This document shows, piece after piece, positions 18,456 to 27,310 of a stretch of 64,000 nucleotides of DNA; the first letter of the stretch is position 1; each line of letters begins with the position of its first letter. The DNA lies in contig JAFWDV010000008.1 in NCBI GenBank assembly GCA_017515985.1, positions 132,470 to 196,469 of the forward strand, written 5' to 3'. The position numbers and the translations under genes are program-made. The stretch comes from Clostridia bacterium. Its GTDB lineage: Bacteria; Bacillota; Clostridia; TANB77; CAG-508. The notes beneath the pieces were generated by a model, which saw nothing but the letters and a program-made list of their open reading frames with translations, ran no database searches and was not told the origin of the DNA.

Positions 18456-18466
18456 GTCTAATTTTA

Positions 18467-18486
18467 GGGACGGACTCATTTTTTAA
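18467..18486. repeat. Half copy of the GGGACGGACTCATTTTTT repeat
   Basis: AGGGACGGACTCATTTTTTA matches one arm of the long hairpin at 34374-34421. Here only one arm remains, just downstream of the GIY-YIG remnant. Confidence 0.7.
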
Positions 18487-18489
18487 TGT

Positions 18490-18765
18490 TTAACTATCAT
18501 TTGGATGCTTGGTGCGATTCCCCTTTATCAAATTTTCCTTTTCAGCTCTTTTTAGTTTTTTTTATTGAATCTCTCTTTGAAGAGCCTCTCTTTTTGTTTC
18601 AAACTCCTCATAATACACTAATTTAACTGGTAATCTTGCCCTAGTATATTTTGCTCCTTTTCCACTATTATGTACTTCTACTCTTTTTTCTGGATCTACC
18701 GCATAACCACTATAAATAGTATTATCAGCGCATCTTACCATATATACATAATTACTTTTTTTCAT
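18490..18765 (-). pseudogene. GIY-YIG nuclease-superfamily protein interrupted by a TAA codon
   Basis: The first 67 codons encode a UvrC/YhbQ-type GIY-YIG domain (YVYMVRCADNTIYSGYAVDPEKRV, then NSGKGAKYTRARLPVKLVY and EALQREIQ). An in-frame TAA at 18562-18564 then stops it. The same frame continues with KKLKRAEKENLIKGN and 8 more residues to a second TAA. Homologues normally continue past REI with an I/A-KKL-R-EK motif, so the gene probably carries a nonsense change near its C-terminus. The remaining domain still has the GIY (here IYSGY) and Arg positions, so partial activity cannot be excluded. Confidence 0.75.
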
Positions 18766-18821
18766 GTTTTCATCCGTTCTTTCTAAAAAAGACTGGATTT
18801 TCATCCAATCTTTTTAGAACT

Positions 18822-20048
18822 TTATATTTCTTCTATTTTTTTGTTATTATTGTGATCTATTTTCTTCCATTCAGTATCTCTCTTGAATAAACATTTTATA
18901 TTTATCAATAACCAAGATCCCATGAATACTGGATATAATAACAAACCTTTTAACATCGGTTTTATTGGTTTCTTTTCCAAATACATTACAACCATTCCCA
19001 TAAAAGGAAGAACTAATATTGTTGGTATTACATATTTAAGTAATTGAATTAAGAAATCTACCGTCGTCATTTCGCCAGTTGCAAATAAAACAATGTTTAA
19101 AATTACCAATAAAAGAGTTAAAATAAGCATTGGCGCTGTTCCTAACAAGTATAGTAATCCATCGAAGTTCATTACTGTTTTATTCTCAATAACTGCACTT
19201 GCAAGTGGTTTAGTATATTCACTTAAACATTGCATATGTCCAACCGTCCATCTTTCTCTTTGAATCCAAGATTGTTTGAAACCAACTGGTTGCTCGTCAT
19301 ATACAATTGCATCTTTTGCCCAACCTAACCTTTTTCCTTTTATTATTCTTTTTAATGAAAACTCTATATCTTCAGTTAATGTTTTTGTATCCCATCCATC
19401 TGGCTTTATAACATCAAATTTTACCATAAATCCTGTACCATTCATCAATGGTGATAATCCAATATTATATCTTGCTAAATGGTAAAATCTATGCATTGTC
19501 CAGTAAAAAATTGCATAACCAGCTGATACCCATGTATCTGAAGGATTTTTGATATCCTTGTATCCTTGAACAACATCCTCACCTTGGCATAGCTTTTTAT
19601 TCATTACATTAAGAAAGTTTTCATCAACGATATTATCTGCGTCAAATATACAAAATGCATCATATGGCGCATTTTCTTCTATTTTCTGTTGTAGAAACCA
19701 TTGTAAAGCATATCCTTTTGTCTTTTTAGTTTCATCAAATCTTTCATAAACAATTGCGCCTGCTTCTTTAGCAATTTTTGCCGTATTATCTGTACAATTA
19801 TCAGCTATCACATATATATCATATAACTCATCTGGATAATCTAATTTTTTTAAACTATCTACTAAATTTCCAACAACCGCTTCTTCGTTATGTGCTGGTA
19901 TTATTGCCATAAACTTATGCTTCTTATCAACTATAAGTGGCTTATCTTTAACCTTAACAAACGAACATAAACTTATTACAAATTGGTATACCCAATAGAT
20001 GGCAACAATCCATATAAGTGCTTGTTGTAAAATATATAAATACTCCAT
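18822..20048 (-). CDS. Processive family 2 glycosyltransferase (BcsA/NodC type)
   Basis: The 408-aa membrane enzyme has an N-terminal transmembrane helix and a cytoplasmic GT-A domain. Motifs are MAIIPAHNEEAVV, DNCTDNT, FDADN (metal-binding), TLTEDIEFSLKR and QRERW (the Q-x-x-R-W motif of processive synthases). Three C-terminal transmembrane helices follow. It should polymerise a beta-linked polysaccharide or add sugars to a lipid carrier; the sugar cannot be told. It is 33 bp downstream of pnp, with a short gap, so co-transcription is possible. Confidence 0.88.
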   Translation of the reverse strand: MEYLYILQQALIWIVAIYWVYQFVISLCSFVKVKDKPLIVDKKHKFMAIIPAHNEEAVVGNLVDSLKKLDYPDELYDIYVIADNCTDNTAKIAKEAGAIVYERFDETKKTKGYALQWFLQQKIEENAPYDAFCIFDADNIVDENFLNVMNKKLCQGEDVVQGYKDIKNPSDTWVSAGYAIFYWTMHRFYHLARYNIGLSPLMNGTGFMVKFDVIKPDGWDTKTLTEDIEFSLKRIIKGKRLGWAKDAIVYDEQPVGFKQSWIQRERWTVGHMQCLSEYTKPLASAVIENKTVMNFDGLLYLLGTAPMLILTLLLVILNIVLFATGEMTTVDFLIQLLKYVIPTILVLPFMGMVVMYLEKKPIKPMLKGLLLYPVFMGSWLLINIKCLFKRDTEWKKIDHNNNKKIEEI

Positions 20049-20080
20049 ATCGATCTCCTTATCTTACAATAACAACATTA

Positions 20081-22216
20081 CTACTCTTCTACTTCTGTAC
20101 TATTAATTTCTGCATTATTTGATTCTAAATCTTTCATAGTTAGATTGATTCTTCCTTGACTATCTATCTCAGAAACTTTTACCTTAACTTCATCTCCAAT
20201 TGATAATACATCTTCAACTTTTTCAACTCTCTTGCTAGAAATCTTTGAAATATGAAGTAAACCTTCTTTTCCTCCTAGATCAACAAATGCTCCAAATGGC
20301 ATTATTCTTGTTACTACACCTTCATAAATACCATTTACTTCGATTTCTCTTGCAATATCTTGAATCATCTTCATTGCTCTGCTTGCACCATCAAGATCTG
20401 ATGAATAAACAAATACTTGTCCATCTTCTTCGATATCAATCTTAACACCAGTTTCTTCAATAATCTTGTTGATTACTTTTCCACCTGAACCAATAACATC
20501 TTTAATCTTATCAACTGCAATTTTTGTAGATAAAATTTTAGGTGCATATTTAGAAATTTCTGGTCTTGGCTCTGCTATTTGAGGTGCCATAATATCATTT
20601 AATATATGAAGTCTTGCTTTTTCTGTTCTATTGAATGCTTCTTCAATTATTTCATATGATAAACCATCAACTTTGATATCAACTTGGATAGCTGTAATAC
20701 CATCTCTTGTTCCACCAACTTTGAAGTCCATATCTCCGAAGAAATCTTCGATTCCTTGGATATCTGTAAGCATTACATATTTGCTTGGATCATTCTTATC
20801 TGTAACTAAACCTGTAGAAATACCAGCAACTGGTTTCTTAATTGGAACACCTGCATCCATAAGTGCTAGTGTACTTCCACAAATACTTGCTTGTGATGTT
20901 GAACCATTTGAGCTTAATACTTCTGATACAACTCTTATGCAGTATGGGAATTCTTCTACAGAAGGTAATACTGGAACTAATGCCTTCTCAGCTAATGCTC
21001 CATGTCCTACTTCTCTTCTTCCAGGTCCTCTTGAAGGTCTTGCTTCACCAACACTGTATGATGGGAAGTTATATTGATGCATATATCTCTTTGTAGCTAT
21101 TTCATCTAATCCATCTAATTCCTGCTCTTCGCTCTTCATTCCCAAAGTAGCTATAGACATAACTTGAGTTTGTCCTCTAGTAAAGATTGCACTACCATGA
21201 ACACGTGGTAAAACACCAACTTCACAAGATAATGGTCTTATTTCATCTAAAGCTCTTCCATCAACTCTTTTATGCTCATTAAATATTAATTCTCTAACAC
21301 ATTCTTTTTCTAGATCATGTACACTATCTGCAATAGCTGTTTTTAATTCTGCAGCTGCTTCTTCTCCCACTTTTTCAATATAATAGTTTGTTATATCTTC
21401 AGTTATTTTAGCTACTGCTTCATCAACATCTCTTTTATCAACATGTTGAACATCTTTATACATTCTATCTTTGAAGTTTGCTTTAATTTCTGCAAATACT
21501 TCTGGATCTGTAACGAATGGTGTATATTCAAATTTTGGCTTACCAATTTCTGCTTTGATTTCAGATATAAAGTTACATATTTTTTTGATTTCAACGTGAG
21601 CTGTTTTGATAGCTTCAAGCATAGTAGCGTTTGGGATTTCATCTGCTCCAGCTTCAATCATAGCTATTTTATCTATAGTACCAGCTACCGTTAAACGTAA
21701 TTTACTTACTTCTCTTTGAGCTAGTGTTGGGTTGATTATAATTTCGCCATCAACATATCCAACGTCAACTGCTGCTGTTGGTCCACCAAATGGGATATCA
21801 GAAATTGATAATGCTGCTGAAGCACCAATCATTGCACATACTTCTGGTGAACAATCAGGATCTACTGCTAAAACTGTAGCAACAACACATGTACTATTTC
21901 TAAAATCCTTTGGAAATAATGGTCTAATTGGTCTATCAATTGCTCTTGATGTTAATATTGCTTTATCTGCTGGCTTTCCTTCTCTTTTTGTATAACTTCC
22001 TGGTATTTTACCAACAGCATATAATTTTTCTTCGTAATCTACTGATAATGGGAAAAAGTCAACTCCTTCTGCAGCTTCTTTTGCAGCTGTAACGTTAACC
22101 ATAACAACTGTTTCACCATATCTTACAACTACACTACCATTTGAAAGCTCAGCAATTTTTCCACTTTCGATTGTTAGCTTTCTTCCTGCTAACTCTGTTT
22201 CATAAACTTTAAACAT
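20081..22216 (-). CDS. pnp: Polyribonucleotide nucleotidyltransferase (PNPase)
   Basis: This phosphorolytic 3'-5' exoribonuclease is 711 aa. It has two RNase PH domains (about 1-220 and 310-540), a KH domain (about 553-615, IGSGGKVINKIIEETG) and an S1 domain (about 622-690, GVVTRIMPFGAFVDL). The catalytic core shows GKIPGSYTKREGKP and FPSYSVGEARPSRGPGRREVGHG. It follows rpsO, as in most bacteria, with a 237-bp spacer containing hairpins. Confidence 0.97.
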   Translation of the reverse strand: MFKVYETELAGRKLTIESGKIAELSNGSVVVRYGETVVMVNVTAAKEAAEGVDFFPLSVDYEEKLYAVGKIPGSYTKREGKPADKAILTSRAIDRPIRPLFPKDFRNSTCVVATVLAVDPDCSPEVCAMIGASAALSISDIPFGGPTAAVDVGYVDGEIIINPTLAQREVSKLRLTVAGTIDKIAMIEAGADEIPNATMLEAIKTAHVEIKKICNFISEIKAEIGKPKFEYTPFVTDPEVFAEIKANFKDRMYKDVQHVDKRDVDEAVAKITEDITNYYIEKVGEEAAAELKTAIADSVHDLEKECVRELIFNEHKRVDGRALDEIRPLSCEVGVLPRVHGSAIFTRGQTQVMSIATLGMKSEEQELDGLDEIATKRYMHQYNFPSYSVGEARPSRGPGRREVGHGALAEKALVPVLPSVEEFPYCIRVVSEVLSSNGSTSQASICGSTLALMDAGVPIKKPVAGISTGLVTDKNDPSKYVMLTDIQGIEDFFGDMDFKVGGTRDGITAIQVDIKVDGLSYEIIEEAFNRTEKARLHILNDIMAPQIAEPRPEISKYAPKILSTKIAVDKIKDVIGSGGKVINKIIEETGVKIDIEEDGQVFVYSSDLDGASRAMKMIQDIAREIEVNGIYEGVVTRIMPFGAFVDLGGKEGLLHISKISSKRVEKVEDVLSIGDEVKVKVSEIDSQGRINLTMKDLESNNAEINSTEVEE

Positions 22217-22453
22217 ATTTTTCTCCTTTTAAATTAAATTTGCTTAAAATTAGTTGTAACCTCGATAAAACCGAATTCAATCTTATAATAAATTTTTTGC
22301 TCCGTCCCTAAATTCAACTTTATCCAAGCTACTTCCTAATTTTTAAGCATTTTGTAACACCTTTTTGGTTGACAAACTCTAATCTAAAAAATTGAGTTCG
22401 TCCATAAAAATCAAATGGACGTTAAGCAACAAATTGCAAAACGTCCAAAAGTT
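22217..22453. other. rpsO-pnp intergenic region with hairpins
   Basis: It contains the arm TTTTTTGCTCCGTCCC (22293-22308) of the GGGACGG repeat family. GTCCAT (22397-22402) with ATGGAC (22412-22417) forms a second possible stem after rpsO. This may act as an rpsO terminator/attenuator and RNase processing site before pnp. Confidence 0.5.
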
Positions 22454-22717
22454 TTATTTTCTTAATCCTAGTTTTTCTACGATGTCTCTGTATCTTTGAA
22501 CATCTTTCTTTGCTAAGTAGTTTAATAGATTTCTTCTACTTCCTACCATCTTTAAAAGTCCTCTTCTTGAATGATTATCTTTTTTGTGAACTTTTAGATG
22601 TTCTGTTAATTCATTAATTCTTTCTGTTAAAAGAGCTATTTGAACTTCTGGAGAACCAGTATCGTTTTCATCTCTTTTGTAAGCATTAATAATTTCTTGT
22701 TTTCTTTCCTTTGTCAT
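22454..22717 (-). CDS. rpsO: 30S ribosomal protein S15
   Basis: S15 binds 16S rRNA in the platform of the small subunit. The 87-aa protein begins [15 protein letters not shown] and contains the conserved [28 protein letters not shown] and RNLLNYL. The start at 22717 is set by AATGGAGGTG upstream; an upstream in-frame ATG has no ribosome site. It precedes pnp. Confidence 0.97.
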   Translation of the reverse strand: MTKERKQEIINAYKRDENDTGSPEVQIALLTERINELTEHLKVHKKDNHSRRGLLKMVGSRRNLLNYLAKKDVQRYRDIVEKLGLRK

Positions 22718-22815
22718 TTTACATGCACCTCCATTTTCTTTATTCTCCTTAAACTGAGTCATAGTGTAGGTGTTACTGTATCCTATAACCAAGTATAAGG
22801 AATTTTTACTTGCTT

Positions 22816-22844
22816 ATTTTATCACATTGTTTAGCTATTTGCAA
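22816..22844 (-). promoter_or_regulatory. Sigma-A promoter of rpsO
   Basis: TTGCAA (22839-22844), 17 bp, TAAAAT (22816-22821) on the minus strand, giving a leader of about 90 nt. Confidence 0.65.
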
Positions 22845-22870
22845 GTAAAATATGGAAATAAATGCATTTA

Positions 22871-23059
22871 TTACAATTCTAATAGAACATATTCACTATC
22901 AAACGTAGCTGATTTATAATTTTTCTCCTTTATTTCATCTGGAGCATCCTCAACCATTCCTTCATACAATGCTTCTCCATTTTCTGTTACTTTTATTTTT
23001 AATAATTTTAAATCACCAATTTTTAAATACATATCTTTTCTTGTATGGTCCCAAACCAT
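22871..23059 (-). CDS. 62-aa protein of unknown function
   Basis: This small soluble acidic protein begins MVWDHTRKDMYLKIGDLKL and probably forms a beta-rich fold. An AGGAGGG lies only 2 nt before the first ATG, which is unusually tight, so the ATG at 23032 (MYLKIG) is an alternative start. No family recognised. It sits between the transglutaminase gene and rpsO. Confidence 0.55.
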   Translation of the reverse strand: MVWDHTRKDMYLKIGDLKLLKIKVTENGEALYEGMVEDAPDEIKEKNYKSATFDSEYVLLEL

Positions 23060-23142
23060 ACCCTCCTTTTATGAGAAAAAGTCCTTTGTTAATATAAAGA
23101 TACTATCTGCGTTGAAAAATTTTTTAACAAAAGACTTTTTTA

Positions 23143-24513
23143 TTATCTACTCTTATCATCTCTAGAGCTTTCTTTTTGATTGTTTTCCACATCTAGAGAT
23201 TTTTGAATTGTAGCTTTATCTAGATCCACATGCAAGCTTTTTGCATATGCCTTGGCTTTATCATCATTAGAAATCTTTTCAATGTCATTTTTAGAAATAT
23301 TGTTTTTTCTAAAAATATGTCCTACTTTTTCTTTTGACCATCTTCCAAAATTTAATATTGCATTTATTATCAGCTCTAAGAAAGAATTACTTCTTGCGAC
23401 AATACCAGCATTATCTGGTCTTTCACCTAAGCCCATAGTTCTTCTTGGATCTATAAATCTTCCATCTTTGGACATACTTGCAAGATTACTTGTATAATAC
23501 TTGCTCTCTAAGTATGAACTATCTAATGAATCATTAGATGAATAGTGATCTGCTCTTGAAACTGAAACAGCTCTTCCTTTATCATCTCTTCTATATGTAG
23601 GTTGATAATTATTATTTTGATTATGACCTCTAAAATCAGAATCGCTTTTTAAACAAAACTCATATGGTTTTCCAACTTTATTTGCATCCCATGTAGGATC
23701 CGCATTATACCACTTGCCATCTAATTTTACTTTAACCCAAGCATGGCAACTAGATTCAACATCTTGACTTGTGCTTGCTTGACCTTGAACATATTCCGCT
23801 TCTATTCCGTTTAGTTCACAAAGTTGTTTTAAAGCATCTGCTGTTCCTGCACAAACACTGGTTTCATCAACAAAAAAGCCTTCTAGATTTCTTGATGTAT
23901 CTGTTTTTCTTCCAATACTTCTACCATTAGCACTAGCTTCCCCTTCAACAACAGAATAATCATACGTACAATTCTTTAATACAATATTGTATATTGCCAT
24001 AAATCTATCTTGTTCCGTAGCATCTTCAGGTAATTTTTTTAGTGCATCTTCAACCATTTTTTCTGCACCAGTAATTATTCTTTTATATACGCCAACATCA
24101 TATCCTCTTTTTGCCGCTTCATCGTATCCGCTGTTAACATACACTCTATCGATGTTACATCCCATTGCTTGAATTTTTTGAAAATCTTCACTTCCAAGTT
24201 CTCTTAAGCCATTAACATCAATGCTCATAGATTTATTTATACTTTTCAATAATCCCTTAATATTTTCATTATCTTGATTTTCTATTATTAATTTGACTGT
24301 TTTAGAATCCATTCCAAATTTTACTTTTCCAGAGTTTATATCACTACATATATCTTGAACATCTTTTTCAGAAGCACCATTCAAAACAAATTCAACTATT
24401 TTTGAAAAGTTCAATTTTGAATAATCCTTAATATCTCCATAGTCTTTATCAGGATTTGAAATCATCTGCTTTATGTATTCACTTTTTAACTCATAATTCA
24501 TTTTACTATCCAA
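23143..24513 (-). CDS. Transglutaminase-like cysteine protease domain protein
   Basis: The 456-aa protein begins at a TTG with GAGGTG six bases upstream. The transglutaminase-like core lies around residues 165-285: the nucleophile in TSVCAGTADALKQLC, His in CHAWVKVKLDGKWYN and Asp in ADPTWD complete a Cys-His-Asp triad. The N-terminal 130 residues are helical and unassigned. The C-terminal region is Lys/Asp-rich. No signal peptide is seen, so a cytoplasmic peptidase role is likelier than a wall role. It is followed 19 bp upstream by a gene for a leucine-rich protein, probably one operon. Confidence 0.8.
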   Translation of the reverse strand: MDSKMNYELKSEYIKQMISNPDKDYGDIKDYSKLNFSKIVEFVLNGASEKDVQDICSDINSGKVKFGMDSKTVKLIIENQDNENIKGLLKSINKSMSIDVNGLRELGSEDFQKIQAMGCNIDRVYVNSGYDEAAKRGYDVGVYKRIITGAEKMVEDALKKLPEDATEQDRFMAIYNIVLKNCTYDYSVVEGEASANGRSIGRKTDTSRNLEGFFVDETSVCAGTADALKQLCELNGIEAEYVQGQASTSQDVESSCHAWVKVKLDGKWYNADPTWDANKVGKPYEFCLKSDSDFRGHNQNNNYQPTYRRDDKGRAVSVSRADHYSSNDSLDSSYLESKYYTSNLASMSKDGRFIDPRRTMGLGERPDNAGIVARSNSFLELIINAILNFGRWSKEKVGHIFRKNNISKNDIEKISNDDKAKAYAKSLHVDLDKATIQKSLDVENNQKESSRDDKSR

Positions 24514-24532
24514 TATTTACACCTCTTTAATT

Positions 24533-25156
24533 TTAACCATATAGGTAATTCTCTTTTTCATGTTCAACTATTAAGTCTATCCTTTGACTGAAATCTACAT
24601 TTTTTTCCACTGAAGTTCCATTTAAGTTTAAGTATTGTAAACTTTCAATTTTCATAACTTCATCAATTTCCTCAAGATTCATATTTTGTATATACAAATC
24701 TGTAAGATTAACAAATTTAGAAATTCCTTTTAGATTTATATTTGTACAATTTACAATTCTAAATTTTTTAATATTTTTACACTCATCAAACGTAGAAATA
24801 TTAATATCTGGACATCCATCAAGTATTATACATTCTACACTTAAATTTTTCACTTTACTTGAAGGAAATCTACACTTTGAGAACTGCATTATTTTTATAT
24901 TCTCTAAACTGTTTAAAACATTTAATTCATTATCAGATATTTCTTTGTTTATTATACAGCAACTTTTTAGATTTTTAAAGAAAACTAAATCATATAATGT
25001 AACATCTGTTGGCTCATCAATAAAATCTAGAGCATTTAAATTTAGGTGATCTATCATATTTAAGTCTTCATCGTATAAAGGAACACTTCGATCCTTGTTT
25101 AATTTTAAATATACATCCTCTTTAAGTACATTGCTTTTTAACTCTATTTCTACCAT
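24533..25156 (-). CDS. Leucine-rich-repeat-like protein
   Basis: The protein of about 207 aa has irregular leucine/isoleucine/asparagine repeats (LNLNALDF, NLKSCCIIN, KNIKKFRIVNC, FVNLTDLYIQNMNLEEI, SLQYLNLNGTSV) that fit a solenoid. There is no signal peptide. The ATG at 25156 follows AAAGGAG. It is transcribed with the transglutaminase-like gene; a protein-binding partner role is possible, not shown. Confidence 0.65.
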   Translation of the reverse strand: MVEIELKSNVLKEDVYLKLNKDRSVPLYDEDLNMIDHLNLNALDFIDEPTDVTLYDLVFFKNLKSCCIINKEISDNELNVLNSLENIKIMQFSKCRFPSSKVKNLSVECIILDGCPDINISTFDECKNIKKFRIVNCTNINLKGISKFVNLTDLYIQNMNLEEIDEVMKIESLQYLNLNGTSVEKNVDFSQRIDLIVEHEKENYLYG

Positions 25157-25242
25157 AATCTTCTCCTTTAGTAAAACTGTTACCATTATAACATATATAT
25201 GTATATTTTTCTAGTGTTTTATGTAAATTCTTTAGAATTTTT

Positions 25243-25273
25243 GGGGACGGAGGAAAATTTTTCCTTCGTCTCC
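25243..25273. terminator. GGGGACGG-type hairpin after spoVT
   Basis: GGGGACGGAGGAAAA (25243-25257) pairs with TTTTTCCTTCGTCTCC (25258-25273), with wobble pairs. It follows the spoVT stop. Confidence 0.7.
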
Positions 25274-25293
25274 TATTAAAAAAATCTTTTGTT

Positions 25294-25849
25294 TTATATT
25301 TCCATTTGTGTACCTAAAAAGCTTGCTGCTGATTGTACTACTTTTTGTTCAACTTCAGACATCTGATTATTTGGCTCTTTCGAAAGTAATATTACACTTC
25401 CAATTGATTCTCCTTCCACTATAATTGGATATACAACCTGTGCATTTTTAGATTTATCATTTGTTTCATTGTTTGTTATAGGAATAGCTGTATTGTTATT
25501 TTCTTTACTTGTGTAGTTCTCTTTATCATCCATTATTTGCTCTAATTGCTTACTTATATTTTTTTCTAAGTAATCTCTTTTGGAACCTCCTGAAACTGCA
25601 ATAACTGTATCTTTATCCGTTATACATGCAATATGGCCTGTTGTCTTAGCTAGAGTTTCGGCATATTCAGTTGCAAATTCAGATAATTCGCCTATTGGAG
25701 AATATTTTTTTAATATAATTCCACCTTCTCTATCAGTAAATATTTCAAGCGGATCTCCGCTCTTTTATTCTAAGTGTTTTTCTTATTTCTTTTGGTATTA
25801 CTACTCTACCTAAATCATCTATTCTTCTTACAACACCTGTTGCTTTCAT
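25294..25849 (-). CDS. spoVT: Stage V sporulation protein T, read through a +1 frameshift at CGG
   Basis: SpoVT is a forespore transcription regulator with an AbrB-type DNA-binding domain and a GAF domain. From ATG 25849 (ribosome site GGAGG) the AbrB part reads MKATGVVRRIDDLGRVVIPK through RIKE. It then meets an in-frame CGG (25757-25759), with a stop four codons later. Dropping the C restores the family sequence GDPLEIFTDREGG and the GAF domain to 25294, about 184 aa. The +1 frame is closed by TAA three codons before the CGG, so the shift must occur within about 18 nt. Either it is recoded or it is a fresh one-base insertion. Confidence 0.85.
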
Positions 25850-25918
25850 GACTTTTCCTCCTTGTTTTTCAAAGTTTTATATTGTTAGTATTGCAAGAAA
25901 GTGCAAAATTATACAAAA

Positions 25919-25951
25919 AAACTTGAGGTGCCAAATTGGAACCTCAAGTTT
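25919..25951. terminator. Bidirectional hairpin upstream of spoVT
   Basis: AACTTGAGGT (25920-25929) pairs with ACCTCAAGTT (25941-25950). Runs of A and T flank it on both sides. It probably ends the DUF1016 transcript. Confidence 0.65.
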
Positions 25952-25954
25952 TTA

Positions 25955-26038
25955 AGGTCACAATTTGTGATCTTAAAATTCTCGCACCATTGGTGCGACT
26001 TTTTATCTATTTGTAAATTATGCCACCAATGGTGGCAT
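25955..26038. repeat. Cluster of three palindromes after the DUF1016 gene
   Basis: Three palindromes sit in a row: GGTCACAATTTGTGATC (25957-25973), TCGCACCATTGGTGCGA (25982-25998) and ATGCCACCAATGGTGGCAT (26020-26038). Their cores (CACCA-TGGTG, TCACAA-TTGTGA) recur inside and upstream of the adjacent gene. Confidence 0.8.
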
Positions 26039-26041
26039 AAT

Positions 26042-27067
26042 TCATAAATCATCACTATCATTATTATCTTCAACCATCTCTTTTATCTCCTTAAGCTTGT
26101 TTTCTAATAATTTTTTATCAATTAAATTCGTTGAATATTCAGAAACCATTGTTGGAGACATACTTCTGCTCATGGTATATTCCACAACTTGCTCATTTTT
26201 ACTTGCACATAAGATAATTCCTACACTTGGATTTTCATTCTTCTTTTTTTCTTGTCTATCTAAAGCTTCCAAATAAAAATCCATCTTTGATATATATTCT
26301 GGTTTAAATTTTTCTGTTTTTAATTCAAAAGCAACTAAACAATTTAATGTTCTATTATAAAACAATAAATCTATATAAAAATCTTCATCTCCCACTTGAA
26401 TTCTATATTCTTCCCCAACATATGTAAAATCCTTACCAATTTCCAATATAAATTTTTTCATATTTGCTATAATTGATTTTTTTAAATCTTTTTCTGAATA
26501 TTCATTTGGCAAGTCTAAGAATTCTAAACTATATGTATCAAGTAATCTTGTGTTTGGATAATCTTCCTCTCCTGTTGCCTTTTCAATGCTTTCATTTGCT
26601 TTTCCATCTGATAACATGTATCTATAAAAATATCCACTGCTTATTTGTCTATCTAATTCTCTTTTTGAATAGTTGTTTTTTATGCACATTCTAATATAAA
26701 ATTCTTTTTCTTCTATTGATTTTGTAGAACTCAATATCATTATATTATTAGTCCAACTAATTTGTGTCACCAGTGGTGACACAATTTCATTATCTTTATA
26801 TGTTTCATAAAATTGCTTCATTCTATAAATTCCTCGCTTATTAAAACCTTTCAAAGTAGGATATTCTCGTTTCATAAAATCTGACAATTTGTCAATAATT
26901 TTTTCTCCCCAATTACCATCATTAACTTTTTCACTTATATATTTTCCAAAATCCCAATATAAAGATACTAATTCTTCATTAACTTTTCTACATGCATTAT
27001 TTCTTCTAGTTTCAACCATTTTTACAATTTCTTCAAAACTCACTTCTAATTCGTTTACAGTTTTCAT
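26042..27067 (-). CDS. DUF1016 (YhcG-type) PDDEXK nuclease domain protein
   Basis: The 341-aa protein has the DUF1016 N-terminal helical domain (VKMVETRRNNACRKVNEELVSLYWDFGKYI). The characteristic ISWTNNIMILSSTKSIEEKEFYIRMCIKNNYSKRELDRQI follows, in two halves. The C-terminal PD-(D/E)XK nuclease fold is near 215-300 (YRIQVGDEDFYIDLLFYNRTLNCLVAFELKTEKF), with catalytic Asp, Glu and Lys in FYIDLLF and AFELKTE. Members are often linked to restriction-modification or mobile DNA, but their role is unsettled. It lies between the two spoVT-type genes and is bracketed by palindromes, consistent with an acquired unit. Confidence 0.88.
   Translation of the reverse strand: MKTVNELEVSFEEIVKMVETRRNNACRKVNEELVSLYWDFGKYISEKVNDGNWGEKIIDKLSDFMKREYPTLKGFNKRGIYRMKQFYETYKDNEIVSPLVTQISWTNNIMILSSTKSIEEKEFYIRMCIKNNYSKRELDRQISSGYFYRYMLSDGKANESIEKATGEEDYPNTRLLDTYSLEFLDLPNEYSEKDLKKSIIANMKKFILEIGKDFTYVGEEYRIQVGDEDFYIDLLFYNRTLNCLVAFELKTEKFKPEYISKMDFYLEALDRQEKKKNENPSVGIILCASKNEQVVEYTMSRSMSPTMVSEYSTNLIDKKLLENKLKEIKEMVEDNNDSDDL
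26762..26784. repeat. 23-nt perfect palindrome inside the DUF1016 gene
   Basis: The sequence TTGTGTCACCA-G-TGGTGACACAA lies in codons for VSPLVTQI. Its core matches the CACCA-TGGTG palindromes downstream of the gene. Confidence 0.8.
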
Positions 27068-27310
27068 TGTAACACTCTCCTTTTCTTTAATTTAACTTTT
27101 AAAATTTTATGCGGTCGCAATTTGTGACTGCATGCATTTGGTTTTTAGTTTAACTTTTGCTTTTATTTTTGCACGAAAAAAAGCAAGCCCCTCCTTCCTT
27201 TTCGAAATTTAGTTCTTGCTTCTTTTATTATTTTTATTCTGCATTTTTATTATTATGTTTGAACTATTGGTTATATTATACCATATTTTGACATATATAC
27301 AAAATAAAAT
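27068..27310. other. Intergenic region upstream of the DUF1016 gene
   Basis: It contains a palindrome at 27111-27130 (GCGGTCGCAATTTGTGACTGC region) related to the one at 25957. It also holds a terminator for the P-loop gene: AAGCAAG (27182-27188) pairs with CTTGCTT (27216-27222), followed by T-runs on the minus strand. The rest is AT-rich spacer. Confidence 0.65.

Noticed and set aside
25955..26038. CRISPR array
   Set aside because: The repeats are palindromes of different length and spacing without uniform spacers.
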